Of a stretch of DNA of 64,000 bases, positions 31,801 to 42,969 are shown one piece after another. The notes beneath the pieces were generated by a model that had not been told where the DNA came from, made no database searches, and worked only from the letters and a program-made list of their open reading frames with translations. Location: contig CAUYUJ010008114.1 of the NCBI GenBank assembly GCA_963575745.1, positions 124,741-188,740 on the forward strand. Direction: 5' to 3'. Each line of letters starts with the position of its first letter. The first letter of the stretch is position 1. Both the position numbers and the translations under genes were made by a program. Source of the DNA: Prorocentrum cordatum. Taxonomy: Eukaryota; Sar; Dinophyceae; Prorocentrales; Prorocentraceae.

Positions 31801-32758
31801 CACCACCCCTGGGAGCCCAGTTGTGAGGATGTCCCAGGCAAACTGACCGGACTACCTCGCGCGCTGAATCTCGGAGCGAGCCCAGACTTGCGAGGAGGTC
31901 TGAAGCGAAATTGGCCCGACCCCAGAGTTCCGACGATGGATCAGGCGAATCTGGCCCGAGAACCTCGAGCGCATCATCTCTGAGCCCGGAGTTGCGGGGA
32001 CGCATCAAGCGAAATTGGCCAAACGACCTCAGGCGCGGCATGTCTGAACCCAGAGTTGCGAAGACGTCTCAGACGAAATTGGCCAGGCCACCTCAAGTCA
32101 GGAGCATCTCGAAGCCCAAACTTGCGAGGATGTCTCAGGCGAACCGGACCGACAACCTCGCGCGTCGCAACTTCGAGCCTAGAGTTGTGAGGATGTCTCG
32201 GGCGATACGGGCCAGATCACCTCAGGCCACAACAATTCAATTCTGAGACCAGAGTTGCGAGGATGTCTCAGGCGAAATCGGCCAGACCACCTCGCGCGCG
32301 GCATCTCTGAACCTGGAGTTGCGAGGATGTATCAGGCGGAACGGGCTGGACCAGCTTAGGTCAGAGTAAATCTGAGCCCGCGCGCGACATCTTGCAGCCC
32401 AGAGACGTCGCATGCAAAATCCGCCGGACCACTTCGCACGCGGTCTCTCGGAGCCAAGAGTTGCGAGGACGTGTGAGGCGAGTTTGGCTGGACCACCTCA
32501 CGCCTGGCAGCTCGGATCCCAGAATTGCGGGCATGCCCCGGGCGACCTGGGCCGGACCAATTCAGGTCATGGCATATCTAGGCCAAGAGTTGCGAGGATG
32601 TCCAGGGCGAATCAGACCAACTCAGGTCAGAGCATTTCCGATCCCAGAGGTGCAAGGATGCCTCTGGCGAAAATGGGCCAGACCACCTCGCGAAAGGTAT
32701 ATCTGAGCCAAGAATTGTGAGGATGTCTCAAGCGAAATGGGTCGGACCACATCAAGCC

Positions 32759-32798
<40 letters not shown>

Positions 32799-33205
32799 CC
32801 CAGAGTTGCGAGGATCCTCAGGCGAGCCGGGCCGCACCTCTTCACGCGCGGCATCTAGGAGCCCAGACTTGCGAAGATGTCTCAGGCTATATTGACCAGA
32901 CCACCTCGCGCGCGGCATCTCGCAGAGTTGGGAGGACATCTCAGGCGAGAATGTCTGAAGTAGAATTGTCCAGATCACCTCGCGCGCGGCATGTCTGAGC
33001 CTAGAGTCGTGAGGATGTCTAAGGCGAAGCGGGCTGGACCTACTCAGGTTAGGGGCATATCTCAGCCCAGAATTGCGAAGATGGCGAAACGGACCGGACC
33101 ACTTCGCGCGTGGCATCTTGGATTCCAGAGTTGCGAGGATGTATCAGGCGAAATGGGCCAGGCCATCTTGCCCCCGGCAACTCGGAGCCCAGAGTTGCGA
33201 CGATC
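31800..33205 (-). repeat. 64-bp tandem array, right arm outer block
   Basis: Complement of the 14235-16050 array, about 22 units. It contains an in-array (TA)n microsatellite at 32762-32795 with no counterpart at the mirror site. Confidence 0.93.
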
Positions 33206-33923
33206 TCTCAACGCAATGTAATGCAGTGCCATGGGAAGTGACGCAACAGAAATGCAATGCCATGCGTTGTAATGCAATGCCATGCAATGCAACGCAAAGG
33301 GCCTCCATGCAATGGGAACAGACAGTGGCTTCCACTGCGTGAGATGCGGGATAGAGATAGAGAGGGAAAGGAGGAGCACGGAGGAGGAGGTGTAGTTGTT
33401 TTTCCAGAGCTCCCCATGCAGCTTGGTATGAACCACTGTGCAACACCAGTAGCAGGAGGCAGGGCTGGCAACAGGATCAAGCAAACGAAGCGCATTTAGC
33501 ATGCCAGAAGCTCACTTAGCAGGAAGAGGACGCTTTCGGCGACGGCGGCGGCGACGACGACCGACGACGACGGCCGCCGAAGGCCGCCGAGGCAGAGGAG
33601 GAGGAGGAGGAGGAGGAGAAGGAGGAGGAGAAGGAGGAGGAGGAGGAGGAGGAGAGGGAGGAGGAGGTGACAAGGAATTGTGGGAGGAGGAGGAGGAGGA
33701 GGAGGAGGAGGAGGAGGAGGAGGAGGAGAAGGAGGGAGTGGTAGGACGTGACAAGAGGAAGGATGGGGAGGACAGGAGGAGGAAGTGGAGGAGGAGGAGG
33801 AGGACGAGGAGGATGACGAGAAGAAAAACAGGACCAGCAGCAGGAGGCGGAGCTGGCAACAGGATCAAGCACATCGGGAGCCCACTTAGCAGAACAGAAG
33901 CCCACTTAGCAGGAACACGACTT
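33205..33923. repeat. Right-arm end: GCAATGC repeats, subterminal and terminal motifs
   Basis: 33205-33310 TGCAATGCCATGC words; 33445-33531 inverted subterminal motif; 33540-33600 GCC/GAC words; 33597-33830 GAG tract; 33831-33923 inverted terminal motif ending GCAGGAACACGACTT. From 33924 the sequence is unrelated to the left flank. Confidence 0.88.
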
Positions 33924-33989
33924 CCGTGGTCTGCGCAGGCCGACCTGGGCGGCGGATGGTGCTGCCCTCCCGCCGCTGCTGGTGCGGCC

Positions 33990-36720
33990 CGCCCCACCGT
34001 CTGCCTGGGGTTGGCGGTGGAGCTGAGCAGCGGGGTGCCTCCTCTGCTGCTTTCATTGGTGGTGGCCCTGTCGGCAACCACTGCCGCCTGCAGCCTCCTC
34101 TGCGGAGGCTGTTGCGTCGGGGCTCTGGTGGCCTTCGCACACGGGCGTCGATCGCAGCCCTTGGAGGGCTTCGGTCGAGGCCCGCAGCGCGCCCTGGCCT
34201 ATGGCCCAGGCGCGCAGGCTGAGGAGCGAGCGCAGCCTTCGGCACCGGGCCCCGTCGTTGCTCCGCATGACGGCCGAGCTCGAATGATGGCTTTCGCGCC
34301 GACGGTCAGCCAACAGCCATGGCGGACGACGCATCAGCGTCGGGGGAGCCCCCATCCCCGACGGGCCGCTTTGGCACGACCTTCGCCCGCTATCGTCCTC
34401 GACGGCGTCGCGCTACGACCGCTGGCAGCTGGGCGAGGGCGACGTGAGCTACGCCGCGATCCCCTCGGCCATTCGGTCTGGGGGCGCCTTGCCGGCACTG
34501 CCCGGGCCCTTTCGCTCGGCCGACCTTCTCAGTTTGGCGGAGGCGGAAGGGTTCAGCGGGCTGGTCGGCCCCGTCCAGGTGGTCAGCATGCCCTTGCTCG
34601 GTGCGGCTTCGTGCCCGCTGAGCACGACCGCTTCGGCGCTGGTGGTCGATCTGGAGATCGCCGAGCTGGAGCTTGAGACTCTCGCCCCTCTCGATGAGGG
34701 AGAAGCCGACAGGCTTGTCTCGTTCGGCTCTGCCCGTGGCCGCGCGCGTTGGCCGCGCCTTCTGGGGGTCGTCGGCCTGCGCGACGCGCGTGGCGACCCG
34801 CGGCGCGGCACCCCTGGGCGGGGGGGGGGGCGCCCCCTGGCCCGGGCGGCAACGCCCCGCCATTCTGCGGGCGAGTTCGCAGGGGGCGAGGGGAAGACGC
34901 CGACGTCGAGGAGCGCCCTCCATTCCCCGTGCGAACGACGACGTTGCCGGCGGCACCTCCACCTCCGCCGCGGGCCCGTCTCGGCGCCCAGCCGAAACCC
35001 TGGGCGAGCGAGGCCCGCCATCTCGCGGGGGGGCGCGATCGCTGCGGCTCCAGACGAGGTCGCGCCAGTGACCCGCGCAGAGGTCCAGCTGGAGATCCAG
35101 CGGCTGCTCGCCGCGAATGCGGCCCAGTCAGTGGCCCCGACTCGGGGGGCGCGCCCGCGCACGCTGGGGGCGCGCGTCGAGGCGCCGCAGCTGTTCGCCA
35201 AAGAGGCGGCGCGCGCGGGCAAGGGGGACCTGCGGGCGATGCCAGAGAAGTCGCCGCCGCTCGCCCCTGCCTCGCTCCGCCACGCCACGCCCTTTTTGCG
35301 TCGGCGGCTAGGCGGAGCGACTGCTCTGGCGATTTAGCAACCACGCGCACAAACACGAGTGAGCAGCGGCCCAGCGTCCGTTTTGGAGCTGGCGTTATCG
35401 TGTCTGCGGGAGTCCCTCCAGCGGTCAGGGCAGCCCAAGGCGGCGACGCATCTCCTCCCGTGGACGTCAGCGACCCTCTTCACCCCGCTGCCCTGCCCCT
35501 CTCGGGACAGCGGTCGAAGGGGGGTCGTCGGAATCTCAACGCGTGGGATCGCGCGTCGCAGGGAATAGTAGCCAGTGCTGCTGCAGCACGGGCTGGAGGT
35601 TCGATCCGTCCTGAGGGCGAACCTCGCTCGGGATCCGGGCGGAGCCGTCCGCGGTCGCCCCCGTGGCCATGTTTCAGTTTTTTCTTTTGTTCTCCCAGGC
35701 GCAGCCCGTGGGGGGCCCGGCCAGCGACGCGCGAGATGCCCGCCCTCTCCGCGTAGCCGAGCGCGGAGCTGCGGCGTGCGCCCGAGAGTGGGGGCGCAGA
35801 CTGGGTGGAAGCCTTGATCAACTGGCAGGTGGCCGCGCTGACCTGAAAGCTGCCCTGTTCCTGGCGGGGCTCGAGGCGCCCCCAGTTCAGGCGACTCGTA
35901 TCCACGCGGGGGGAGAGGCCCCGTTGCCGTTTTCCCCGCTAGTGGACCCTCGCTGGCAGTCGGCTCAGGACGAGCGTGCGAGGGAGATGGCGCGTCGGCG
36001 CCGGGCGGGCGGGGCAGGCGAAAGCCCCCCCGGCCGCCGAGTCGAAGACCCCGCCCAAGGCGAAGCCCAAGGGGGGGACGTTTTCCTCGAAAGGGCCCCC
36101 GAAGAAGGCTGGCGGGGCCCGACTCGGGGGGCCCTCTCATTTTGCGCGCGGCGGCCGAGGGTGGAGGTCGCGACGGGCCGATGTTTTCGGCGACGTTAGG
36201 CGGCCGACGCGCGTCCCTGGGCTGAGCGGAGCCGCAGCCGTGGGAATGTGCTACTCCCGCCATGCAGTTCCGGCCCCACAGGGAGATGGACGCTTCGCGG
36301 TCGCGGCCCTCGCTCCGCATCAGGCCCCCCATCGTGCCCCGACGGATCCCGTGGTTCTTCCTTGCTCTAGCGGTGCGGACTCTGTCTCGCCCGCCACCTG
36401 CGCGTCGCGCCCTTCGCGGCTGACCTCGCTGCCGTGCTGCGCTTTTGTTCCAGGCGCGAACGTCGATGCCACGCACTGGGCTGGCCCACGTGGGGCAGGG
36501 TGCTCAGTGTCCTCTCGCGCCCACCTCCCGGGTGCCCCTGCGCGCGCCGCTCCGGAGCGCGCTTCTTTCCGAGGAGTGCTTCCCCCACGACCCCTGGACG
36601 CGCCCCCCGGCCTGCGCCCCCGAGCCGCCTGCGACGTCGTCTACGGGTCGCGCCAGTCAGCGCTGGCGGCTGAAGCGCGCCGCGTGCGCTCGGGCAGCGT
36701 GGGATGACTGCACTTAACTT
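33990..36720 (+). pseudogene. ORF1/Gag-like region of the DIRS-like element (broken)
   Basis: Frame 3 has a hydrophobic segment LSLVVALSATTAACSLLCGG (about 34044-34103), a likely membrane span. From about 34340 frame 1 takes over with LWHDLRPLSSSTASRYDRWQ, GEGDVSYAAIPSAIRSGG and LVVDLEIAELELETLAPLDE up to about 34790. Frame 1 is again protein-like at 35060-35330 (TRAEVQLEIQRLLAANAAQS). Frame 3 near 36040-36110 is basic (PPKAKPKGG, KGPPKKAGG), suggesting nucleic-acid binding. I know no named domain here; assignment rests on position upstream of the reverse transcriptase. Sequence between these islands is Pro/Arg/Ala-rich in every frame, as expected at this GC content. Confidence 0.42.
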
Positions 36721-36726
36721 GCCCAC

Positions 36727-38145
36727 TTGAGGCGCCTAGCCCCGCGCCCCCCGAGGCCCGCGCGCGCGACGGTCGCCCCGTGCCAGGAGGGCACGCTGAA
36801 CCGCTTCGAGCGGCTCTTCATGATCGCAGTTCGCCTTGCCCGCGGGGGCAAGAGCGGCTCGGGGCGGACGTTCGCGCAGATCGACGCCGCGGAGGCATCG
36901 CTCCATTGTCTGTCCACTTATCTTGCAGTTGTAGGGCCTCCTTATTCTCCTCATCCCTCGTGCTCGCCCCCGTGCGGGTCTGCCCGAGCAGCGCGTCGGT
37001 TGCTGGCTCGCCGGTTTCTGCGCTGGTCTTGGGCTCTATCGACGCCGAGCCCGGTGAGCTTAGAGTCGCGGCGTCCCACGTCAAGTGTGATTATTCGCCT
37101 ACGTCTGATCCCGCCCCCCCGCCCTCTCCGACCCCCGGGTCCGCGCTGCCTTTCTGGGCCCCGAGGTCGCGCGCCTTCCGCGCGGACAGTGGCCTGACGG
37201 GCTTCGGGGTGCTCGGGTTCACATGTTTCGGGCGGAGCTGCGGGGGCGTCTGTCGGAAATGGGACACCTCCGGCGCCCTGCGCCCGACCCCTCCTCGGAT
37301 TTCGATCGGGGCGAGGCGCGCGGAGCTTTTGGAGCCCCCAGGGGCGGCGATTTCGATCGTCCGACCCTGAAGCCCACGGTGGTGAACAGTCTCTGTCAGA
37401 GCATCTTCTCCAGCACTCAACGCCTGGACCAGGGTATTTTAGATTTCCGCGTGCGCCTGGCTCCTGGCCAGTGGCCGGGTTTGTCACGCGATGGTTTGCG
37501 CGAGTTCTCTTCTACCTGTGAGGTGCCGCCGGTTCGGGCCAAGCGGAATGCGTTGCGAGCGCGGCCCCCGCGGACCGCTTCAAGTCGTTCCAGGCATGGC
37601 GGTCCAAGCTGGCTAGGATCGATGTGTCCCCGCGCCTGAACGCGCTCGCGATAGGCGACAGCATGGCTGTTGAGGTCGCCAATTCCGCCCATGAGGGCGT
37701 GCCGCGCAATTTCGAGGTTATCCGCCCTGGGGGGCAAGATGTGCATCGTGTTCCTTTTCCGCGCGGCCTGTTCGTCGAGGTGCTCAATATCGACGAGATC
37801 ACGCGGGCTTTCGGAAGCTCTCCTGGACAGATGATGCCCCGCGGCCTGACGACCCGTTTCGTCGCGATCAGATGGTCTTCGCCGCCTGCGACCGCGGGCG
37901 ACCCGGCGCGGGCCCCATCCAGCATCCAGGTAAGCGGGCGCGCGGCGCGGCCCACGAGGTCGTCGCCGGCGCCGTGGTGCAAGGTAGGATTGACAGTGTT
38001 TGCGCCCCGCTTGTTCGGACGGTGGCTTTGTGCAGGCTCGCGCGTGTCCATGTGTGCCTCGGTCGTTTGACGCACGCCGTGGTGGTGTCGCTTGTGGGGC
38101 GCTGGGTGCAAGTGTTCCTGCATCGCCGACCTTCTGTCGGTGTTC
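36727..38145 (+). pseudogene. Reverse transcriptase relic
   Basis: Frame 1 at about 36796 reads NRFERLFMIAVRLARGGKSG. The core begins near 37360 in frame 2 (RPTLKPTVVNSLCQSIFSST), moves to frame 1 near 37525 (RFKSFQAWRSKLARIDVSP, IGDSMAVEVANSAHEGV, FPRGLFVEVLNID), then to frame 3 at about 37797 (LSWTDDAPRPDDPFRRDQMV, VGRWVQVFLHRRPSVGV). The catalytic Asp-Asp region (ID-DH type) is split by a 2-base excess at about 37795, so the polymerase cannot be made from this copy. At least three frame changes and an in-frame stop near 37519 confirm decay. The family call rests on motif recall, not a search. Confidence 0.55.
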
Positions 38146-38880
38146 ACCCGCGCCTACACCGCCCAATCTACCCTCGACATGGGAACCGCTTCGGAGTGCT
38201 GGCTGCCCATCCCCTCTCGCCGCGAACTCCTAGCACGCGCGTATCTGGCCTACGCGGCCACGACCGACCTCCGCGCAGGTTATGCCCCCGAAGTCTTCGG
38301 CGCGGACGCTTGCGGCGTTGGCCGAGCGCCTGTCGGCCCGCGCCTCTCGGCCGTTCTGCGGCGCAGGTCCGAGCGCGGCGGGTTGCGCGCCGCGTTGTAC
38401 GATCGCCGATTTGTTCGTTGCGCTGAGCCGCGGGACTTCCCTGGGGCCTGAGCTCGCCCAGCTGCGCGCATAATTGGGTCTCCCCTCGCTGGGCCTCTGT
38501 CGCTCCGCGTTTGATCGCTGAGCTGCCAGGGGCCCTGTACTCCCGATTGGCTTGCGAATGGGAGTTTGATGCGCCCCTCCACAGAACTATATTGGAGACA
38601 GCCGACTGCAACAGCCACTGAGAGCACAGTTGCATTCGGTGCCTCGATGTGCAGATTCCTGTGTTGTTGTGCTCCAACATGCCCTGGGCGCCACCGCTCA
38701 CGGCCAGACTAGCTCCCCTGGGCCTCCCCATGTGCGATGTTACCTTACATCGTCGGGGGAGGTCTCTACCTTGGAGGCCTGCGCGCTCCAACTGATGCGC
38801 ATAGGGCTGACGACCCGGCTCGGAACCGCGCGGCGCGGCCGCCCTCACGGCCACCCCCCGCGTGGCTGCTCGAAGGGGAG
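38146..38880 (+). pseudogene. RNase H relic
   Basis: Frame 1 reads VFTRAYT, then RRELLARAYLAYAATTDLRA, PEVFGADACG (in place of the usual TDAS-like catalytic start) and LRRRSERGGLRAAL, to a stop near 38449. After a broken stretch (WEFDAPLHRTILETADCNSH) frame 1 resumes at 38737 with YIVGGGLYLGGL and HRADDPARNRAARPPSRPPP; the Ala-Asp-Asp-Pro-x-Arg motif is typical of the end of RNase H domains in retroelements. It follows the reverse transcriptase directly, as expected. Confidence 0.52.
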
Positions 38881-41800
38881 GCGGGCGACCCCCCAGGTTT
38901 GATTTTGGCCCTGGCGTTTTCCCGCGCGTCTGACCCCGCTTGCATGCGGGATCGCGTGGCTGCGTTGTGCTTGATTCGCAGGCCCGGGGGCGCGGCCCCC
39001 CGTGGCCCCGCGCCGCCCGCCCCCCCCCTCGGGCGCGGGGGTGGCCGCCTTTGCCAGGGGCCCCTCGCAGCCAGATGCGCCCTCGGCTCCGGAGGCCCCC
39101 CGCGGTGCTGCGGCCTGCGACCTCGGCCGCAGCCGCGCTTTGCGGGGGCCGCGCGTCGCGCTGCTCTGTCAGCGCGGCCCTGCCAGCGATGGCTTCGACG
39201 GGGGTGCGAGGTTGGAGGCTGCCCCTGAAGCCTCTCCCGCGCCCGCGCCAGGGCCTTCCCGGCCGTCGGGCCCCGTCGCGGCTCCGCCTCTGCGGGCGGC
39301 GTCCGATCCGTCCTCGGGGCTCGACGCTGGCGCCGTCGGGGCGCCTCTTCTCGGCGCCGCGTCGCTTCGCGAGCTCCGCGCGGCCGCGGACCGCGGCCGC
39401 CCTCCTGGGCGCGGCCGTGGACGCGCCTCGGCCTGTCATCGAGGCCGCGTTCCGCAAGATTGTCACCCCGACATGGCCCCAGTCGGGAGTGACGGCCTCG
39501 AGCCGGCGGGGGAGCGGGCGGGCCGCTGGCGGGCCTTCTGCGACGCCGAGTCCACGCTGGCGCAGGCTTGCGGGGCCCCCAGCGCCTGGGGCAGCCTCGC
39601 GAGCGCTGTCGAAGGCTTGGGCGCAGGGCAGGGGGGCCCGCAGTCGTGCGACCGCTGGCCGCTCCTTCGTGCTGACGGCCCTCGACGAGGCGGTGACCTC
39701 TCGCGTGCTCGCGGCCGAAGATGAGCTTCGCCTGCGTCGGGCTCTGTCTGACTCGCGGGAAGTCGCTCGAGGCATCGGCCCCGCGGACTCCGCGCTGGCC
39801 GCCGCTGGCTCCGCGGTGCCCATGCAGGTCGCCGAGCAAGAGCGCGCGGGGTTGAGCGCGATCCGCACGGCGCGTTCCGCGATGGCCAGCAGCCTCGCCC
39901 CCTTCCGCCGCGCCGCGGGGCGAGGCCCCCCGCGCTGCCTCGCGGGCTGGCCCGGCCAGCAGCGTCGCCGATCGCGAGGCGACGCGGCGGCTGATGGGGG
40001 CTGGGGCGTGGGAAGCGCGCGGGCTGAAGCGCGCGGAGCCAGTCCGGAACGGCCGACGCCAGCGCGAGCCTACGCGCGCGGTGCTCCGCCACGCCGTGGT
40101 CGCGCACCGAGCGGGGGCTCGCAGACAGCGCTGCGCGCGCGGGCCCCGACGCGCCCGCGTCGGCCCTCGGCCGCCCGCCGGCCGACGCGGAGGCCGCGGA
40201 CCCCCGCGAGCTCGAGAGGCTGGCCGCTGAAGATCCCGCCGCCAGCTCCTCGCGGCGGGGCCAGCGGCGGGCGCGCGCGCGCGAGCCAGGGCCCGCGGGG
40301 GGAGGCGTTGGAGGACCACCCTAACCGCGGGGGCCGCGCGCCCGCCCCGCTCGGCAGCCGCGCCCGGCGCGCGGCCGACCGGCGCGGGATCGCCAGCGCC
40401 GCGGCCCCGCCCGCGATGCCCGACGCTGCCGCTGCGGCCGGCGGGGGCGGCGGTGCACCTTCAGGACCGCGCGCGCTTCCAGTTCCCCCTCCCCGGGCAG
40501 CGCCTGGGGCGCTCCCGGGCCCCCCCCCCGCGAGCGCGCGCCGCCGCGGGCCTGGGCATCCGTCCCAAGTCCCGTCCAGCCGCGGGGCCCACTGCCGTGT
40601 CGGGCCCGGCGCTGCGGCCGCGGGCCTTGCTCGGGGGGGCTCCCGCCGCGCCGCGCTGCTCCAGTTGCGCCCCTAGGCTTTGCGGGCGGGGTCTGTCCTC
40701 TCGCGGTGGCTCTGGCCCCGCGGCGGCCCACGTGCCCGGCCGCCGCATTAGTTCCGGCCCTCCTGCTCGGCGCGCCGCTGTCGGCGGGGCGCAGAGCCGC
40801 GCTGGCGCCAGGGGCCGGGAGTCGAACCGTAGGGGAGATGCGCCCAGCCTCGTGCCAACCTCTGATCCCGAAGCATTTCTCGCCAAGGCCCCTGGCGCGG
40901 CCAGTCCTCCGCGATCGCGGAGACTGGCCGCGCCGCGGGTCGCGGGGCCCGCGGAGGCAGACGGGCGCCCCCCCCCCCTCCCCCATCCTTGCCTGGCCGC
41001 CAGGGGCGCCCCCCATGACGCCTGCCCCTTCGGACGCCCCGCGGGAGATGCTAGGGCGCCATCGGGGGGGGGGGCGGCGCGTCTCCCTTGCCCTTCCTCG
41101 CCGCCGCTGCGCCTCTGGCGCGCTCCGCGGGCGCGCTGCCCGTCTGTTTCGCGCGGGCGCCGCGCGCTCCGCAGAGGGCCCCGGCGAGCTCACCGCAGAG
41201 GGCGCCGTCGCCCCCGATGGCCAGGTGAGGGGCGGGGCTGTCGGATCCCTCATCCAGGGGGCCATTCGGGAAGCCGGTCCGGGTCGCAATGCGACGCGGC
41301 GCAAGCGGGTCGCGGCCGTGGCCGCCGTGCTGGACGGCTTGCGGCGCGCCTGCCTGGACGGGAAGTCGCCCCCCGTCTTGGGCCGGGTTCGCCGCGGGGG
41401 GCGCCCCGAGCTGCGTCGCGCGTTCGCGCGCGCAGTCTCGGCGGGGTCGCCCTCGGGGCTGCCCCCCGCGGCCCAGCGCCGCGAGACGTCGCGGGAGTGC
41501 GCGGCGCTCGCGAGGCTCGCTGGCGTCCGCGATGTTTCGACTGGGGCTCTCTCGAAGCGGGGGGGGGCGCGCCGCCGTCGGGGGTGGGGGGCTCCGCGCG
41601 CCGCGTCGCCCTCAACGCCCGGGCCCCCTTCGCCTCTGCGCGGGAAGACCTCGCCGTCGACTCGGGCATCGAGTTCGACGGCCGCGAGGCGATGCGCCCC
41701 CCGTTCTTCGCGCCCGCGCGCGAGCGGGCGGGGCTGGTCTCGCAGGGCCGCGCAGCGGTGAGGCGCTACACTGCTGCGCGGAATGGGCTGATCTAGCGGC

Positions 41801-42040
41801 GCGCGCGCGGCCTCTGCACTGCTCCTGCAGCGACCGCGCCTGCCCAGCTGGCTTCGCCGCTTGGGCGGCCAGCCCTGCCGCGGGGGCGACCCCTGGGCTC
41901 CGCTTTGCCCGCCCTCGTGCTCCTCGCGCCTCCTCTGTGCGAGATTCGCATCTCGCCTCTCCGCGCCTTGAACGTCGGTCTGAATAGGAGGGCGCGTTCG
42001 AGCCCTGGCTCGCGGGGCATTCGCGCGTCACTTCCGCTGC
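38881..42040 (+). pseudogene. GC-rich linker with unidentified coding relics
   Basis: About 70-75% GC, so nearly all frames on both strands are open and prove nothing. The most protein-like segments are on the plus strand: RSFVLTALDEAVTSRVLAAE and ALSDSREVARGIGPADSALA (about 39660-39810), KRVAAVAAVLDGLRRACLDG (about 41310-41370) and REDLAVDSGIEFDGREAMRP (about 41640-41700). They switch frame. I recognise no domain. Some DIRS-like elements carry a methyltransferase between RNase H and recombinase, but I see no motif for it. Confidence 0.3.
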
Positions 42041-42830
42041 GCTGAGCCGCAGCGGGTGTTTGATTTCGCTTTCTCTCGCCATCTTCGGCACTTGGCTTCG
42101 CGACGCGGGTCGCCCGCGCTACATCTCGGCGCGCGCCATTTTGGGGCTACGAGGCGCGCGTCCTGACTGGCGCGCCTTCCTCGCAGAAGCTTGGGGCGTG
42201 GCCGAGCAGCGGAGACTGGCATGCCCCCCCGCGCGCCGCCTTTTTCTGCCCCGCGCCCTGCTTCGGGCGAATTATGGTTCCCCTTGGCCTGCTGTGGGGC
42301 GAGCCCCTCAGCGGCCCTGCTGCTGCTGGGTGTCGCGATGCTCCTCCGCCCTGACGAGCTTCTGGTCGCGCGCTGACCTGTCGCGACCCGGCGACCGTTT
42401 CGAGGCCAGCGGGGGCACTTTCTTCGCGATGCAGGCGCCGAAGACCCGCCGCGCCGACCCCGCGCAGCACGCTCGCTGATCCAGCGGGGCGAAGGTGAGG
42501 CTCCTGGAACTCGTGTTCCAGCATCTGTGTTCCACTGGTCGCCTTATCACCCTTGCGGCGCAGCGGCTTCCGCACTCGGTGGAGCCATTTGCTTTCGGCT
42601 TTGGGCGCGCCGTTGTCCTGCGCGGCCTCCGGGCTGGACCCTGCGCTTGCTTGCCTTCGAGGTTCTGGGGCAGCCGACTTTTGCGCGGCCGCGGAAAACG
42701 CCATTCGCGTCTTCTGGCGCGCCGTTGGCGGCAGGCATCCAGCGCGGAGCGCTATATTCAGGCTTCCGCCGCCTCGTCGGTCTCGCCCGCCTTGCCTTCA
42801 TTATCCTGAGTGCGCATTGCGTTCTATGCC
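42041..42830 (+). pseudogene. Tyrosine recombinase relic (DIRS-type)
   Basis: Frame 3 begins with SLAIFGTWLRDAGRPRYISA and DWRAFLAEAWGVAEQ, an N-terminal helical region, and reaches MQAPKTRR (about 42427-42450). Frame 1 from 42553 carries FRTRWSHLLSALGAPLSC and LACLRGSGAADF, whose Arg (42658-42660) fits the conserved box II arginine. After another shift frame 3 reads RRWRQASSAERYIQASAASS, with the presumptive nucleophile Tyr at 42753-42755. The R-W-R then ERY pattern is characteristic of this recombinase family. At least two frameshifts break the gene. In life it would join the circular cDNA to the chromosome. Confidence 0.62.
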
Positions 42831-42969
42831 GCAGCTGGCGACCGCCGGGTCGCCTCCGGCCAATTTGCAGTCCTTCTGCGTGGCCCGCGCAAATTTCGGC
42901 CGCCCGCCGAGGCCTCGTCACTGCGCGGGGGCTTCGAGCATGGGCGCGGCTGGTCGCCCCCTTCGGCAC

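Larger units (their letters stand above)
13334..33923. repeat. Giant nested palindrome, copy 1 (about 20.6 kb)
   Basis: Left arm 13334 to about 23497, right arm about 23510 to 33923, in inverted orientation. Terminal sequence AAGTCGTGTTCCTGCTAAGT at 13334 is matched by its complement ending at 33923. Modules occur in mirror order: terminal motif, CTC tract, subterminal motif, ATTGCATGGC repeats, 64-bp array, inner palindrome (16050-18430 and 29310-31800), 64-bp array inverted, GGTCACCGA array, CCGGACACC minisatellites, GC-rich dimer, trinucleotide tracts, 65-bp array, core. The arms are diverged: in the GC-rich dimer I count about 17 differences in 200 bp. I recognise no gene inside. Flanking bases give no clear target duplication. 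Confidence 0.93.

Noticed and set aside
13334-33923. Palindrome as an unsplit hairpin-read library artefact
   Set aside because: Artefactual inverted reads give nearly identical arms. Here the arms differ by several percent, by tract lengths, by array unit numbers and by an arm-specific insertion. Misassembly of real repeats cannot be fully excluded, especially with the N gap.
37417-38166. Minus-strand proteins opposite the reverse transcriptase relic
   Set aside because: The plus strand carries the recognisable motifs across frames; the minus-strand frames are open only because of base composition.
38168-39868. 566-residue minus-strand protein over the DIRS-like linker
   Set aside because: At about 70-75% GC stop codons are rare in all frames. 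Composition is Arg/Ala/Pro/Gly without motifs, and the plus-strand relics explain the region better.
40900-40930. Strong short palindrome around CCGCGATCGCGG as a regulatory site
   Set aside because: Isolated in a very GC-rich, decayed element where such matches are expected by chance; no supporting context.
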